In this document: positions 9,784 to 22,200 of the stretch, piece by piece | Layout of the letters: each line of letters starts with the position of its first letter | Numbering within the stretch: the first letter of the stretch is position 1 | Assembly (NCBI GenBank): GCA_029204225.1 | Contig: CM055099.1 | Span: 65,871,852-65,935,851 of the forward strand | Length of the DNA: 64,000 bases | Origin: Diphasiastrum complanatum | Lineage: Eukaryota; Streptophyta; Lycopodiopsida; Lycopodiales; Lycopodiaceae | Direction of reading: 5' to 3' | The notes under the pieces: model-generated | Database searches by the model: none | Seen by the model: only the letters and a program-made list of their open reading frames with translations | What the model was told of the DNA's origin: nothing | Made by a program: the position numbers and the translations under genes

Positions 9784-12660
9784 TTTGGTATTAGAGTCGC
9801 TGATCATTGTGAATAAGGTGCACTCTGTTCTACAAAAGATTAGAACGATATCCCTTTCGAGTACTTTGTCTATGATGAAGTGATACTTTATCTTGATGTG
9901 CTTGCTCCATGAAGGGCTCCATGAATGATACTTGGGATTAACAAATAAAGCAACTGTTTTGATTGTCACAAAAGACAAAAGTTGCATGTAACTAATTAAG
10001 ATTGATGTCCAACAATAGATGCCTTAACTAGATAGCTTCTTTTGAAACACATGTTGGGGCAATGTATTCGACCTTTGTTGAAGATAATACAATCGAATTC
10101 TGCTTTTTGTTGTTCCAAGAGACAAGACCTTTGTTGAATACAAAGACATATCCTTATGTCGACTTTGTGCTGTCAACATCTCTATCCCAATCTACATTTG
10201 TAAAACCTTGAAGAAGATTAACATGGTCATTCGAATTTTTACCATAACAAATGCAATAATTCTATGTCAACTGTAAATATCCAAAAATTCCAAGTAGAGC
10301 TTTCCAATGAAACCTGAATTCAACATGTACTGGCTTAGTGTACTAATTGAATAAGCAATGTCAGGTCTAGTACACATCATGGCATATATGAGAGAACCAA
10401 TAATAGAATGATAATAATATTGTTTCATTTGTTTGACTTCTTAGAAAAACTGGGAGCATTGGTCCTTCGAATATCGCAAACTTGGATCCATTGGAGTTTT
10501 AGCTGGCTTACAGGCGGTTGTTTGATATTTGAATAACAGGTTGCAAATGTACCTTTGCTGACTAATATAAATCAATCGACAATCACGATCTCTGAAAATT
10601 TGTATACCGAGACAAAAATGGACTTCTCCTAAATCTATCATATTGAATTTATTCGATAACATCCCTTTGACATCCTTCAACATTCGAATGTCATTACTAA
10701 AGAGTAATGTATCATCAACATATAATGTAATGATAATGAAAGACGAATTCACTGATTAGTAGTAGACATTACAATAAGCTAAACCTGGTATAAAACCTTG
10801 CTAAATAAAAATCCGTTGATTCGATTAAACAATGTACGAGACGACTGTTTAAGCCCATAGAGAGCTTTTTGAAGTTTGCATACCTGATGGGTTTTATCCT
10901 CTAACTCATAGCCTTCGGACTGAGACATATGAATGTCTTATTCGATAACTCCATGTAAAAATGCAGTTTGTACATCCATCTAGTGAATCTTTAAATCTGC
11001 ATGCAAATAAAAATAAAAGTATGATCTACGAATGTTTGACCATGGTATAGAAATTTTCTGAATAATCAACATTCATAATTTAAGAGAATCCTCTGGTGAC
11101 TAATCTTGCCTTCCATCGATCAACTAATTCATTGCTTTGTATTTGATCCGATAAACCCATTTGCAAAAGATAATATTTTTACCAACTGGCAAGTCTGTAA
11201 CAGTCCATGTCTGGTTTTTGACAAGAGATCCATCATTCATATCCACTAATCTGCATCAGGAAAAAATCTATTTCAATTGAATCTTTGAAGAATTGGCTTT
11301 TTTGGCTGCTGCTACTACGACTGCATCAAGTTGTCTTCCAAATCATTGATTAGAGTAGAGTCAAGATTCGAACTTGATGCGATATCGGGTACTAATGTGA
11401 CATTTATAACTTTCTCCTTTCCCTCGATATTGACAAACGAATATTCGAGAAAGATAACATCTCTACTAAAAGTAATCTTCTTAGTCACTGGATTCAAATA
11501 GTATCCAACAAAGATAGAGTAAGAACTAGTAGTATCTAGCTTCTTAGAAAGTTCTGCTAGAATATGCATGAAAGCGATACAATCAAAAGTTCAAATGTGC
11601 CTTATCGAACGTTTTGAACCTGTCCACACCGTTTCGGATTTTTTGTCGAATAAGACTTTGGTGTAAGTCAATTTTGAAGATATGCAGTTGTCGAGATGGC
11701 TTCTGCCCAAAAGGTCTTCGATTATCCTACATTTAGAATCATACTTTTCGCACTTTCGAAAAGCGTACAATTTTAATGTTCAGCCACTCATTTGACGGTG
11801 GAGAATAGCTGGTGGTATACTGCATAAGAATGTCATGAGTTTTATAGTAATCTTTGAATTTAGTCGAAATGAATTTGCCTCCACCATCAATTTGAATTGT
11901 CTTGATTTTCTTGGAAGTTTGATTCTCAGATTCTTGCTTGAATTGCTAAAAATACTTGCAGGCTTATAATCTCTTCTCCTCTAATAATCTTCGATGAAAG
12001 TCAGAAAGAATTTTGCTCCCCCTATTGAGAGAGTCTAAACGGGTCCACATATGTCTATGTGCACAATATCTAACACACCTTTGGACGTGTGTTGCGAATC
12101 GGACTTGAAAGGAGTTCTAGCATGCTTGGCTAGAATATAGCTTCAACGACAAGTAAAATTGACATGACTCATTCTGTAATGCCATAATAAATCTCTATCT
12201 TCCAAAGTAGAAGTAGATAGTACTTGAACAGTTGAAGCATTGCAATGACTAAGCTTATAAAGATTGACTTGCCTCTCGATCTCTATCTTCCAAAGTAGAA
12301 GTAGATAGTACTTGAACAGTTGAAGCATTGCAATGACTAAGCTTATAAAGATTGACTTGCCTCTTTTCGAGCACAAGTACCTTTTTGCTTTTGTCTAATA
12401 TCAAATAAGTATTAGAAGAAAATTCAACTTTATGGCCCAAATCAACAATTCTACTAATGCAAAGTAGACTTTTGGTAAGATTCGGAATATGAAGAACATT
12501 TGGAATGAAAGTAGTATCATCTCGAAATTGCAATTTGATATTGTCGATACCATTGATACTGTGAGTATTGTTATCGCCCAATGAGACATATTTTTGAGTC
12601 ATAGCTTGACTATATTCGTAAAACCAATTTCGTTGGCTTGTCATGTGCTGAGTAGCTAAA
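9784..12660 (-). pseudogene. Degenerate Copia pol (element D), RNase H through protease
   Basis: Reading the minus strand from high to low coordinates: protease and pre-integrase (12644-12143, with LCISRIVDLGHKVEF and LWHYRMSHVN), integrase (about 12130-11580), integrase tail (SYSIFVGYYLNPVTKKITFS, 11569-11315), RT N-half (KLQKALYGLKQSSRT near 10870), RT core (ITLYVDDTLLFSND, 10752-10700) and RNase H end (SKHIKIKYHFI, near 9880). Stops and frameshifts occur throughout. It lies opposite in orientation to the flanking LTRs at 9323 and 13777. Confidence 0.8.
12191..12366 (-). repeat. 88-bp tandem duplication inside Copia element D
   Basis: Bases 12191-12278 are repeated at 12279-12366 with identity over at least the first 86 bases. 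On the minus strand both copies encode RQVNLYKLSHCNAST. Because 88 is not a multiple of three, the duplication shifts the frame. Near-perfect identity inside a decayed element means the duplication is recent. Confidence 0.95.
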
Positions 12661-13225
12661 TACCAAAAATCAACATCTTGTCAGTCTTCATTTGCCATAA
12701 ATGCTACTTCATCAGCTTCTTTGTTGAAGTCTTTCGAACCCTCTGTTGCATTAGCATATTACTAATGTGGTCGCTACTGCTGTTGCTTTTTTGATTTGAG
12801 ACTTCAACAATCCTCCAGCAAATGTCCAGTTCGTAACTACAAAACAATTTTGATTTGGTTGAAGTTGAATTCGAATTTGCGCCTTGTTCTGAATTTGAAT
12901 TGTCATTCAACTTTTGTATTTTCTTCGACATCTTTTTATCAAATTTCTTCAAATAAAAAGCTTCATATTTCGGTGTCGAATGAGGGAATGATGATCCATT
13001 TCTCCGGATATCTTCCTACAGTAGCATAGATGAAACTCATGCTAATGTAAGACCTTTTTGAGTAGAAATAATGATTACCCAATTTTCGTAGGTGTCAGGA
13101 AGGCTTGATAGGAGAGTCATGATGACATCTACATCTTTGATTTCTGCGCCACTTGAGACATCCCCTCAAGAAGATTTTTGAAGTTGTTCAGATGATTCAT
13201 AAGTGAATCTGAATCAACCATTTTG
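12661..13225 (-). pseudogene. Copia gag remnant of element D
   Basis: The minus strand encodes fragments of a gag C-terminal region: DSDSLMNHLNNFKNLLEG near 13200, then basic and Asn/Ser-rich segments, with many stops. No intact zinc knuckle is found. Confidence 0.55.
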
Positions 13226-13445
13226 AATGAGAATTTTTTTTTTCCTCAGATGAAGTCTGGTAGTCAAACCTTAGTGCCTTAGTAAAAATATCCATTGTCA
13301 TGTCTTGTGTTCGACATACTGCAAGTTCACCTCTTTGTTGAGAACTTTGCTTCTGACATAGTGATACTAATTTCAATGTGCTTACTCTTGGAATGAAACT
13401 TGGGGTTGGCCAATGAAGCAATAGCACTTTGATTATCACAAAATA
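13226..13445 (-). pseudogene. Copia RNase H C-terminal fragment abutting a gag
   Basis: The minus strand encodes FCDNQSAIASLANPKFHSKS followed (frameshifted) by a QTADIFTKAL-like segment, the canonical end of Copia pol. It directly precedes gag sequence of element D without an LTR between them, so two element fragments have been joined. Confidence 0.7.
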
Positions 13446-13776
13446 AAATTGTTAGCTATCAGCTATATCTTTCGATTGGAGTTGGGGTTTATCTTGTTTT
13501 CACGTAAGTCATTTGAAAGAATGACTTAGTTGGAATGATTCCCTAATTTTGAAAGTTGAACTGGTTGAGTTGGAGGATTTGACTACTTTTGTGCCTAATG
13601 TGCCAGAGAGGGTTGTTGACATTTGTCATTCCAACTGAGAAATTGATTTGTTTTTGAATTTTTGCCATTGGAAAGGCAATTCAGATGAGGAGGACACCTG
13701 AGAGAGGGAAGACTATTTAAGACCAAACTTTCTTGGCTTGCTCCCTTTAGAAGTATGTTTTTAAAGGGGGAGGGAA
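13446..13776 (+). mobile_element. 3' end of a Ty3-type element with polypurine tract
   Basis: The last 330 bases before LTR copy 2 carry fragments of coding sequence and end in AAAGGGGGAGGGAA at about 13763-13776. This is a classic polypurine tract for plus-strand priming, directly adjacent to the LTR TG. It marks the downstream LTR as a 3' LTR in + orientation. Confidence 0.7.
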
Positions 13777-14336
13777 TGAAACATGCCCATAAGGGCACGT
13801 AACGGATTACCTATGGTGATGGTCTCATTTATGGGATAGAACACCGGTCTCTGGAGCTAAGAACATAGCTTGAGGGCCGAGAAGACTTTTAAGTACAAGT
13901 CAAAGAATCAAGATGGGATCAATTGGAGCATAATGTCCTATTTGGCACGAGGTGATGTTATGGACCCGCGTCAGTGTGCACAACTGATGCGTGACGTGAC
14001 CCCTATGGTTGGAGATGACCCCACCTAGACTATGTATATAGAGGTGGATCTCCATGAGTTTGCCATTCATTCTCTCATGGAGAATGCGAGCTCTTCCACC
14101 TAGTGGTTAGGTCGAGATGATAATCTAGGCCTCATGAAGTAGGTAGGTAAAGGTTGAGTGTAAGGCATTGTGGTATGGAACACCATGGCTTATCAGAGAT
14201 CCAATCTTGCTTGATGGTGGTCTATGACTCTAGTGCACGCGGGAGAGGTGGAAGTACCTCTATGGATGGGTGGTAACGTAGCGTTCGTCACTTGAGTGTG
14301 TCTTAACAATGACCAGATTCTACAATGAGGTCTAAC
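13777..14336 (+). mobile_element. LTR copy 2 of the TGTTACGTACCC family (3' LTR)
   Basis: This is a full-length family member of about 560 bases, starting TGAAACATGCCCATAAGGG after the polypurine tract and ending in TCTAAC. It shares with the other copies the block around ATGTATATAGAGGTGG (TATA-like) and the terminal block around the word GATGG. With copy 1 at 9323 it brackets about 4 kb that now holds mostly opposite-strand Copia. Confidence 0.8.
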
Positions 14337-14479
14337 GATCATAAATCTATTAGTGAACGACCATGTGATCGCACACATTAGTGATGTGACTACTCCAAGA
14401 CAAGCATGAGATGCATTAAGGAACAAGAGGAACTACACAAGATCATGCTGCAGGAGGAACAATGACGTGAAATTTTCAA

Positions 14480-15725
14480 GATTCGAACCAAGGGAAATGA
14501 AGACCAAAAATTGGTGGCAAAAGGAAAAGACGAATAAAAAAAAGTTTAGAACAACTAAAAATCCTTTTGATGATCAAGCCAAATCTTCTAGTAAAAAAAA
14601 ATGAAGGGAAAGTGCTTCTACTCTCAAAATCTTGGACATTGGACCAAGGAGTGCAAAAAGAATGGCTGATATCAAACAAAGAAATAAAGATGAAGAAGGT
14701 GAGACTTCAAATACATTCATTTCTATATTATTATCTCAACGCAATGATGAATCACATTGGTATATGGATTCAAGGACAACTAGACACATGATTGGCAAGT
14801 TCCATCCATTAATCAAGATCGAGGACAATGATAAGGTTGCACAAGCCCATGGAAAAGAGTGTCAAATCAAGGGCATTGGAGTCATTTCCATCAAGCTAGC
14901 ACGGTAAGATGCAGATGATTTAGAATGTGTTTTATGTGCCTAACTTGAAGAAGAATCTATTATTTGTTAGAGTTATGATCAATCAACACCTAAAACGGAG
15001 TTTACCAAGGACAAGTGCTTGGTAGAAAATACGGATCACGATTTCAAGATCACAGCAGATGCATGTAGAGAAGCTAAGGGTGGTCTAAACAAGCTTTGTA
15101 TATTGCTGAAGAAGAAATCCGAATTAACAACAACACATGTAGGTACTATTGATATGTGGCATAGACTCTTGGGCAACTTAAGTTCAACAATTAGAAATCG
15201 TTAAAGAAACTCAAAATGGTACAAGGTCTATTTTTTTGATGATCATGAATGTCAACTCTGTGACGGATGTACTTTTGGCTAAGCAGCACATGGAAAAGTT
15301 CAAAAAAGTGGTGCTCAAAGGGTGAAGGTTAAGTTGGACCTTATTCATTCTAATTTGTGTGGCCCCATGAGGACAATGTTCAATGGAGGATCGTTTTTAC
15401 TTTATGACATTTATTGATGATCACTCTAGAATGTCTTGGATCTATTTCCTAAAGGAAAAGTCAGAAGCTTTTGAAAGATTCAAATCTTTCAAAGCCATTG
15501 TGGAGACACAAAAAGGAAAGTGAAAAAATTGAAATTAGATAGTGGTGTTGAGTATGTCTCAAATGGATTTAATGACTTTTGTGAAGAACATGACCGTTCA
15601 TTCAATCCTATAGGCCACAACACAAGGGTGTAACATAAATAAAGAATAAAACAATTATGGAGAGTGTCAGATCTATGTTGAAGTTCATGAAATTGCCAAT
15701 TTTTTATTGGGTAAGATGCAACAAT
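14480..15725 (+). pseudogene. Copia gag-protease-integrase relic
   Basis: Plus-strand fragments in order: a decayed zinc knuckle (CFYSQNLGHWTKEC, second Cys lost), protease with DSGAT changed to DSRTT (WYMDSRTTRHMIGKFHPL, 14760-14810), pre-integrase (TIDMWHRLLGNLS, 15150), and integrase core (LDLIHSNLCGPMRT near 15340, LDSGVEYVSNGFNDF near 15540). Multiple stops and the altered catalytic motif make it inactive. No LTR was found for it. Confidence 0.8.
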
Positions 15726-16274
15726 GCAAATTAAATTTCTTTCAAAATGGAAGTCCGAAAGTGTTGCTCTCCAAATTTTTTTAGTGTGTTGAAGATCTCA
15801 CATTTTTCCTTTTATCTCTCTCTCTCTCTCTCTCTCTATTATCGCTATTTGTCTTCCCTCGAACCTAAGCTCAAAGAAACCCTAACTTGTCACGCTTTTC
15901 ATTTTAAAGGGCACGGTTTGCAAAATTTTAGAACACTCATGATATATATATATATAGCGTTTCAATCAAAATGACAATAGTTTTATGGGCTGAATTAAAA
16001 AACACGTGTCCATGGTCAAAACTCACACCTTGTTGATAAAATATTAAAAACCCTAATCACATGTGGATCAATGAAAAGCTAATGAAAAGCTCAGGTGGAC
16101 CAATGAAAATCTTTTAAACACCCTAATCACACGTGCATCAATGAAAATCTCACGTGGACCAATAAAAAGCTTTGAAACGCGTTCTATTTTCAACGTACGT
16201 TCTCTCTATCTCTCATTCATTTTTCCTTGTGGTCGAATGAGCATGATGAATAGCAGAGCAGGCAATGCTGATCG
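15726..16274 (+). promoter_or_regulatory. Upstream region of the ArsA-like ATPase gene
   Basis: Contains a (TC)n tract at 15815-15837, a TATATATATATA run at about 15943-15956, and at 16045-16175 a set of degenerate alternating repeats built on the words CAYGTG and GACCAATGAAAA. These include a perfect G-box CACGTGG followed by CCAAT (16151-16162). This is the likely promoter and 5' UTR. The transcription start is not determined. Confidence 0.5.
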
Positions 16275-19200
16275 ATGATATGCGCAGCGATCCTGATGGC
16301 AATCCCACACACTTTAGGTTCGCGCATCTGCTGCTGCTTTCTTTCCTCCCTTTCTCAACCTACTCATACTACTGTTGCTTCTGCCCTTTTTCAGCTCAGC
16401 CCCTTGCTGCAAAGGCTAGGCGGGCCAGCTCTTCCTAGGCGCGCACCTAAGCAGAAGCAGAAGCAGCGTTTGAGGTTGGTTCAATGTAGAAGTGGCCAGG
16501 CTATAAGCTCAGGTCAATGCAAGGTGGTGACGTTCGTCGGTAAGGGCGGTGCGGGGAAAACATTCAATGCTGTCATTGCTGCGAAAGTAAGCTTTTTGGA
16601 ACTATTGAATTTGGTGCTCTTATAGTCATTCTTCAGTTTTTTTCCAGTAGACGGAGAGGGGTTATCAGGCATAACTTGTTCACAAGTAAAACCATTTGTA
16701 GCCAGCTCCCTGCTGATAACACTTAAGACCGTAACCTGCTCTAGCACTGGTTTTGATTGAACCATAATAAAATAAATCCATTTGAAAAATCTGGATAACT
16801 GTTATGCAGTTGAATGAGTTGGACTTTGCTGGACTGCTCAGATCATCCAAATTACATCATTACCCTGTTGTGTTTTTGGCAATCTTGTAATAAAATCCAA
16901 GCAATATCCTGCCAAGGACTTTCTGGAATAGGAAGGGACATGAGTAGACCTTTGGTCTTTTGTCTATTTACCTTGACCTTTTGACATGTAATACATTGGT
17001 TTACAAAGGCCTTAACATCAAACTTCAGTTTAGGCCAATAAAAATTTCTTTCAACCATTTCAATGGTGGTTGAAATGCCTCTATGCCCTACATAAGAGGG
17101 ATTATGAGATTCTTCTATAACTTTATTTCTAAAGTTACGACAAACACATAGCTTTTCTTTGTGAAATAGGAATCCATCATTAAAAGAAAACTCAAATGTA
17201 CTGCTGCCCTGTTGGAAATCTGCCCATATATCAGCAAAATCTTTATCCTGTTGATAAGCATCATTCACACCAGCAAATGCATCATGATAAGGAATGGAAA
17301 TAGAATTAGTGTCTTTATCGGCAACCACATTGTCTTTCCCTGGTGTGTACTGAATCTGAAAATGAAAAGTTTGCAAAAAGATTGACCAATTCATATGCCT
17401 TTCACGAACAAGTGGCTGTCTCAAGAAATATTGTAGGCTTTTATAATCCGTTTTCACAAGAAACTCATTCCACAAGAGATAATGTTTCCAAATTTTAAGT
17501 GCATGGATGATAGCAAGAAGCTCCTTATCATAAATGTCATAGCGCGACTCAGCATCTTTAAGATGACGAATTTCATAAGCCACAACATGTCCTTGAAATA
17601 AAGGAGCTCCAATACAATGGCCACTAGAATCAGCAACTACTAAAAAAGGTTTACGAAGATCTGGAATTATAAGGACAGGTTTAGAAGATAGTGCTCTTTT
17701 AAGAGAGTCAAATGCTTTTTGTATAGAATATGTTTCTACAGCTTTAACTTGAACTTCGGTCTCGTTCTTTTTCCTATCTTTATTCTTCCTATTTTGGGAA
17801 CAATTATAAAAATTATGACCTTTTTCATGACAAATATAGCAATTTCCCTCCTTTTATATATTTCTTTTTCTTCTCTAGAAAGTTGCTTAAAATTTTTCTC
17901 GTCACTACTCAACTTGGACAAGAATCCCCAAAAACGATCCACATATTGATTGACTGACTCTTCTCGGAATTGACGGAAGATGTCCCACTTAACAACGATA
18001 TCTTGTTCAAAATCTTTGGGCAGAAAAAAATAACTCTTGATTTGCCATTTGAATGAAGCCCAAGTCTTCGATGCTTCATGATTTGACTGCATGGCAGCCC
18101 ACCAGAGAGGCTTGATTTTCCAACCGAAGGGAGGCAAAACGATGCGGGCCTTCTCAGTGTAGTCTTCATCTTCAATTTCTTGAGAAGTTCTTTCGATTCC
18201 TTCAGTTGTTTTTGCAGGTCATTATGGTTGTCCTCTGAAATAGAATTTCCAGAATCGACCTCTGCTGTGGATTGGTCCACGCTGCAACAGTAACTTCAGG
18301 ACAGGATATGTTAGCAATTGAGTTTTCAGCGCACAGTACACAGGATATGAACTAGTACTCCTGCAACTTGCAGGTCTTCACAAGTCCTTGGCGCTAGAAA
18401 AGCACTTGCTGAAACTTGCATGAAAGGAACAACAGACTGCAAGACAGCTGCGTCAGATCTGCCAGACAGACAGCCCAAAAACAGGTGCCAGAAAGAGTCA
18501 AAAATCTGCAAAACAATTGTGTCGGGTATGCCGGACTGATTTCCGAGATCTGCAGGGAAATATCTCAAGCTCCTGACTACTAATTTGTGATGCAGAATGA
18601 TGAAAGGAAGCAGACTGCTACTGTGAAACCTGCCCTTCTAAAATGCATGGTAGGTTGACACACCGTGCGATAGACAAAGATCCTGCCAAAGAACCTGGCA
18701 CTAGCCTACATGCACCTTAAAAAACCAACTTTGATCCATCTAAACGTGTAAACCAATGTTCTGATACCGACTGAGATAGATCTAGGTTGTAAATTAATTA
18801 TTCATAGTGAAAATTGACATGCATTGCTGTTCTTGCTTCCATAGACAACATGCAAGCACATGCAAGTAGAGATAGACGTGCTAGCTAGTAAGAAATCACA
18901 CATGCAACCAGTTCTAATGACATGCCACAAGAACTAGCACCATGCAACAAGTAGAAAATACTCAGCATTGAGGGCGGAATGGGCGCCCTCCCCAAATCTG
19001 GCATTTATTACAAGGCAAGCAATACATGAAGCCCCAGAAAGATCCGGGCAGTTCTCAACTGCTACAGGGTAAAGTTGGTCAGAAATAGGCTCTCACAATA
19101 ATTATCTTCAGGAAGCTGCTTTTTGCCAAAGAGAAGACAAGGATCCCCTCAAAAGCAAGATAACACTCTTATTTATGGTGGAGATGGGCATGAAACTTAG

Positions 19201-22200
19201 GAGAGGAGGAGCTGGCTGCATCCAACAACACAACTCCTTTAGGAGCAGTTGAAATGTTCCAGGAATGGAATTTTCTGAGCCAATTAAGAATAATTGAGTA
19301 TGTAGACTTTATTTGTGCAGCACAGGATGGATTTGATTGTGGCTTAACACAATGTACTGAATTCTGACAGGCTAAGTGTGCATCTTGTAGTCATACATTA
19401 GCTTTGGATGTGCCAATTTGATGGTCTTCTCCCTTTTTGATGGTTTACTACCATGTTTCCATTGACTTGCTTTGTGCTTGTTTTGAATTTTGGCCACAGT
19501 AAATGTATTCCACCATAATTAAATAAGTCTAAGAAATGCTACTAAAAATTACTTTGTGCTGGTGCTTGTTCTTGCAAGGTTAGATTTAAACTTAAGACCT
19601 ATTATCATGATACATGATCAACAATTTCAGGATGCCTTTTTGTTTTTGTCAGAGTGAAAAAAAGAATAAAAAATAGCATTATATACATTTTTTGTAGTGA
19701 GATCAGATTCACCAAAAATGTTACTAGACATGCCAGTAGATTGGTATGAACTTTGTGCTTTTCAGGAGTTTGAAGTAGTCCTGTGACTGCTTCAGAACCA
19801 TGTCATTTGCATCACCATTAAACCTAGCTGCTAATTTTTGCTTGGAGGTGTGAAAGTCAAAGAGTTATGGTTATTGAAAAATGCTTATGGCTTATGGAAG
19901 ATCAGACATGTTTGTAACACTCATATGTCTGTATTGGTCCGCAGTATTATGCCAGCATTGGTCTGCAAACGTGTCTTTTGGTGCAGTCACAAGATCCCAC
20001 CGCCGAGTTTCTTCTGGGACACAAGCTGGGAAGCTTTTCTTCTGCACTGGATGGTGGGCTGCTTACAACTGTTCGAGTTGAATCTACAAAGGTTTTCTTT
20101 TTAGCCACTTTAGTTGAGCTTATGAAAATCTAAAGTATGAGTAATGTCCAGACCTTAGAACTAGGATACAACTGGATCTAATGTCGTTGAAAATTGAAAT
20201 TATCAACAGGCTTAGAGCACAATAAGTCAAGATTTAACTGCAATTTTTGGATCGAAACTTGTTTTTTTGAGAGAAGTATTGCAGGGTTGTGACTTAAGTA
20301 CATGGCTCTATGACTGCTTACTTGAAATATTCACGCTCTGTAGTATTGCTGCATTTCTCGAACATGTTTGGTCATCACTAGCTGTTAATGGAGCCCCTGA
20401 ATCAGCTAAAGAAGGTGGATGCAGAGCTAAATTTTACTCAAGGTGCTTTGGATGAGGTTAGTATTTTGGATACCTTCAGGATGGACAAGTTAAATCAGGA
20501 AGAATGATCGGTTGTTTAAGACTATGTTGGTGGACTTTATAGTTAAAGATTGAACTTCTTTTGTCATATTAGGGTGCTATCCTAGACTTAATGTTGACAA
20601 TGTTGGTCACAAATACTCAAGCTCAATGACAATGCTACGGTTTATATCAAATTAGATGTACCTCGTTTGGCTACAATTTGCAAGTGACGGTTTTAAGGTC
20701 AGTGAAGATTATGAATTAGTGCTGCCTTTTGAGGGTAACTTTCCTAGTTCTGAATGGTTTTTTATTTAGATGTTGAAGGATAGTAGGGCTTAACAATAAC
20801 AATTTCATCATGGGGTTTGAGCTTTAATCTCTCCTTAAGAGAAGCAAAGTCCAACTAGTATGTCTAATATTATCTCTTATGCTCCTTTTTCCTTTTTGTT
20901 GTCTGTATCATCTGAAAGAAACACGAGTTATTTAGAAGGAAGATGTCTGCAAGTCTTTCCTGCTTTTCTATGTCCAAAGTTTAGTTTGCATATAATGTAG
21001 ATCACAAGTTTATACATAGTTTTTTTGGGCTTTTCATTGTTTGCATTAACTGTCACTGCTGATAATCTGAAAGTTTCTTTTCTTATGCCTTAGCATCTTT
21101 TTTTTCCAAGTGTTCTGTTGCCATCTTTAGGCAAGGATTGCATTGGTTTTTGGATGCATTGCCACCTGCATTTTTCTCGATACTTGAGTCTTCAATTCAA
21201 TGTTGGAATGGCCAATTAGTTTGACAGAATTGAAATGATATGATTCATGTACATTTGTATGAAACAGGTCTTTGGAAATGAGCTCGGCATTCTACCTGGC
21301 ATGGATCCACTTCTATCACTTGGTGTTGTTGGACAACTTTCTGATTTTTCAAATGGTCTAGTGAAAATGGCTTATTTTTCTGCAAAGAAAAGATTTGATG
21401 TTATTGTATTTGATGGGCCTAGCAGTGAAGAACTTCTCCGGATGTTTGGTGCGGCAGAAAGGGCAAGGTGATTATCATTATTTATTTGGCATTAATGTGG
21501 ATAGTAGGATGGTACTATGATTATGTTGTTCTTTTGAAGTTGTCTTTAACTTGCTTCAAATTTGAATAATTCAATATCCACTGAAATTAAAGAGGTTGGT
21601 CACTTTTTGAGGTCTGCTACGCAATCCTTTTCCACAGATGGTACGTAAAGCGTCTACGAAGTATTATTGAGAAGACAGACTATGGAAGGGTGTTTCTGCC
21701 TTCTCTTTTGAGATTTCTTGAGGCAGCTTTTATTGAGAATTCACCAAATGGTAAAGTGATTAGAACCACTGGTGAAATTTGGAGTGCGGTTGATGATGTA
21801 CTGAAGGTGTGCTAGCCTATGGCTCCATACCAACCTCAGATGTAGAATGCTTGTTGTATTGTAACAGCAATTGAGACCTGTATGCGTTGGCTTATTCCGA
21901 CTAGATATGAACCTTGAATGCACATTGTACTATAACAGCAATTGAGACCTGTATGCATCGGCTTATATTCGAACTTGATATGAACCTCGTGGACTTGATT
22001 CTTTAGTTTTTTTAAACTTTCTGGCTTGCTGGCTTTTACTTATGCTGTGTATGTTTCGCATTCATATTTTCTTTAGAGTTGTTTCTAGTTTTTCCTTAAG
22101 TCTATGCAGAGGTTTTTGACATGCATAAAGTCCAGTGAAGTCCTCACTTCTTACTAGTTTGCGATTTTAATCAAGAGGGTAATGCCATGCAGTTAGTTAA

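Noticed and set aside
19838..20104. 88-residue and 66-residue plus-strand frames
   Set aside because: They are the wrong frames of ATPase exon 2 (19945-20091); the third frame gives the conserved [15 protein letters not shown] block.
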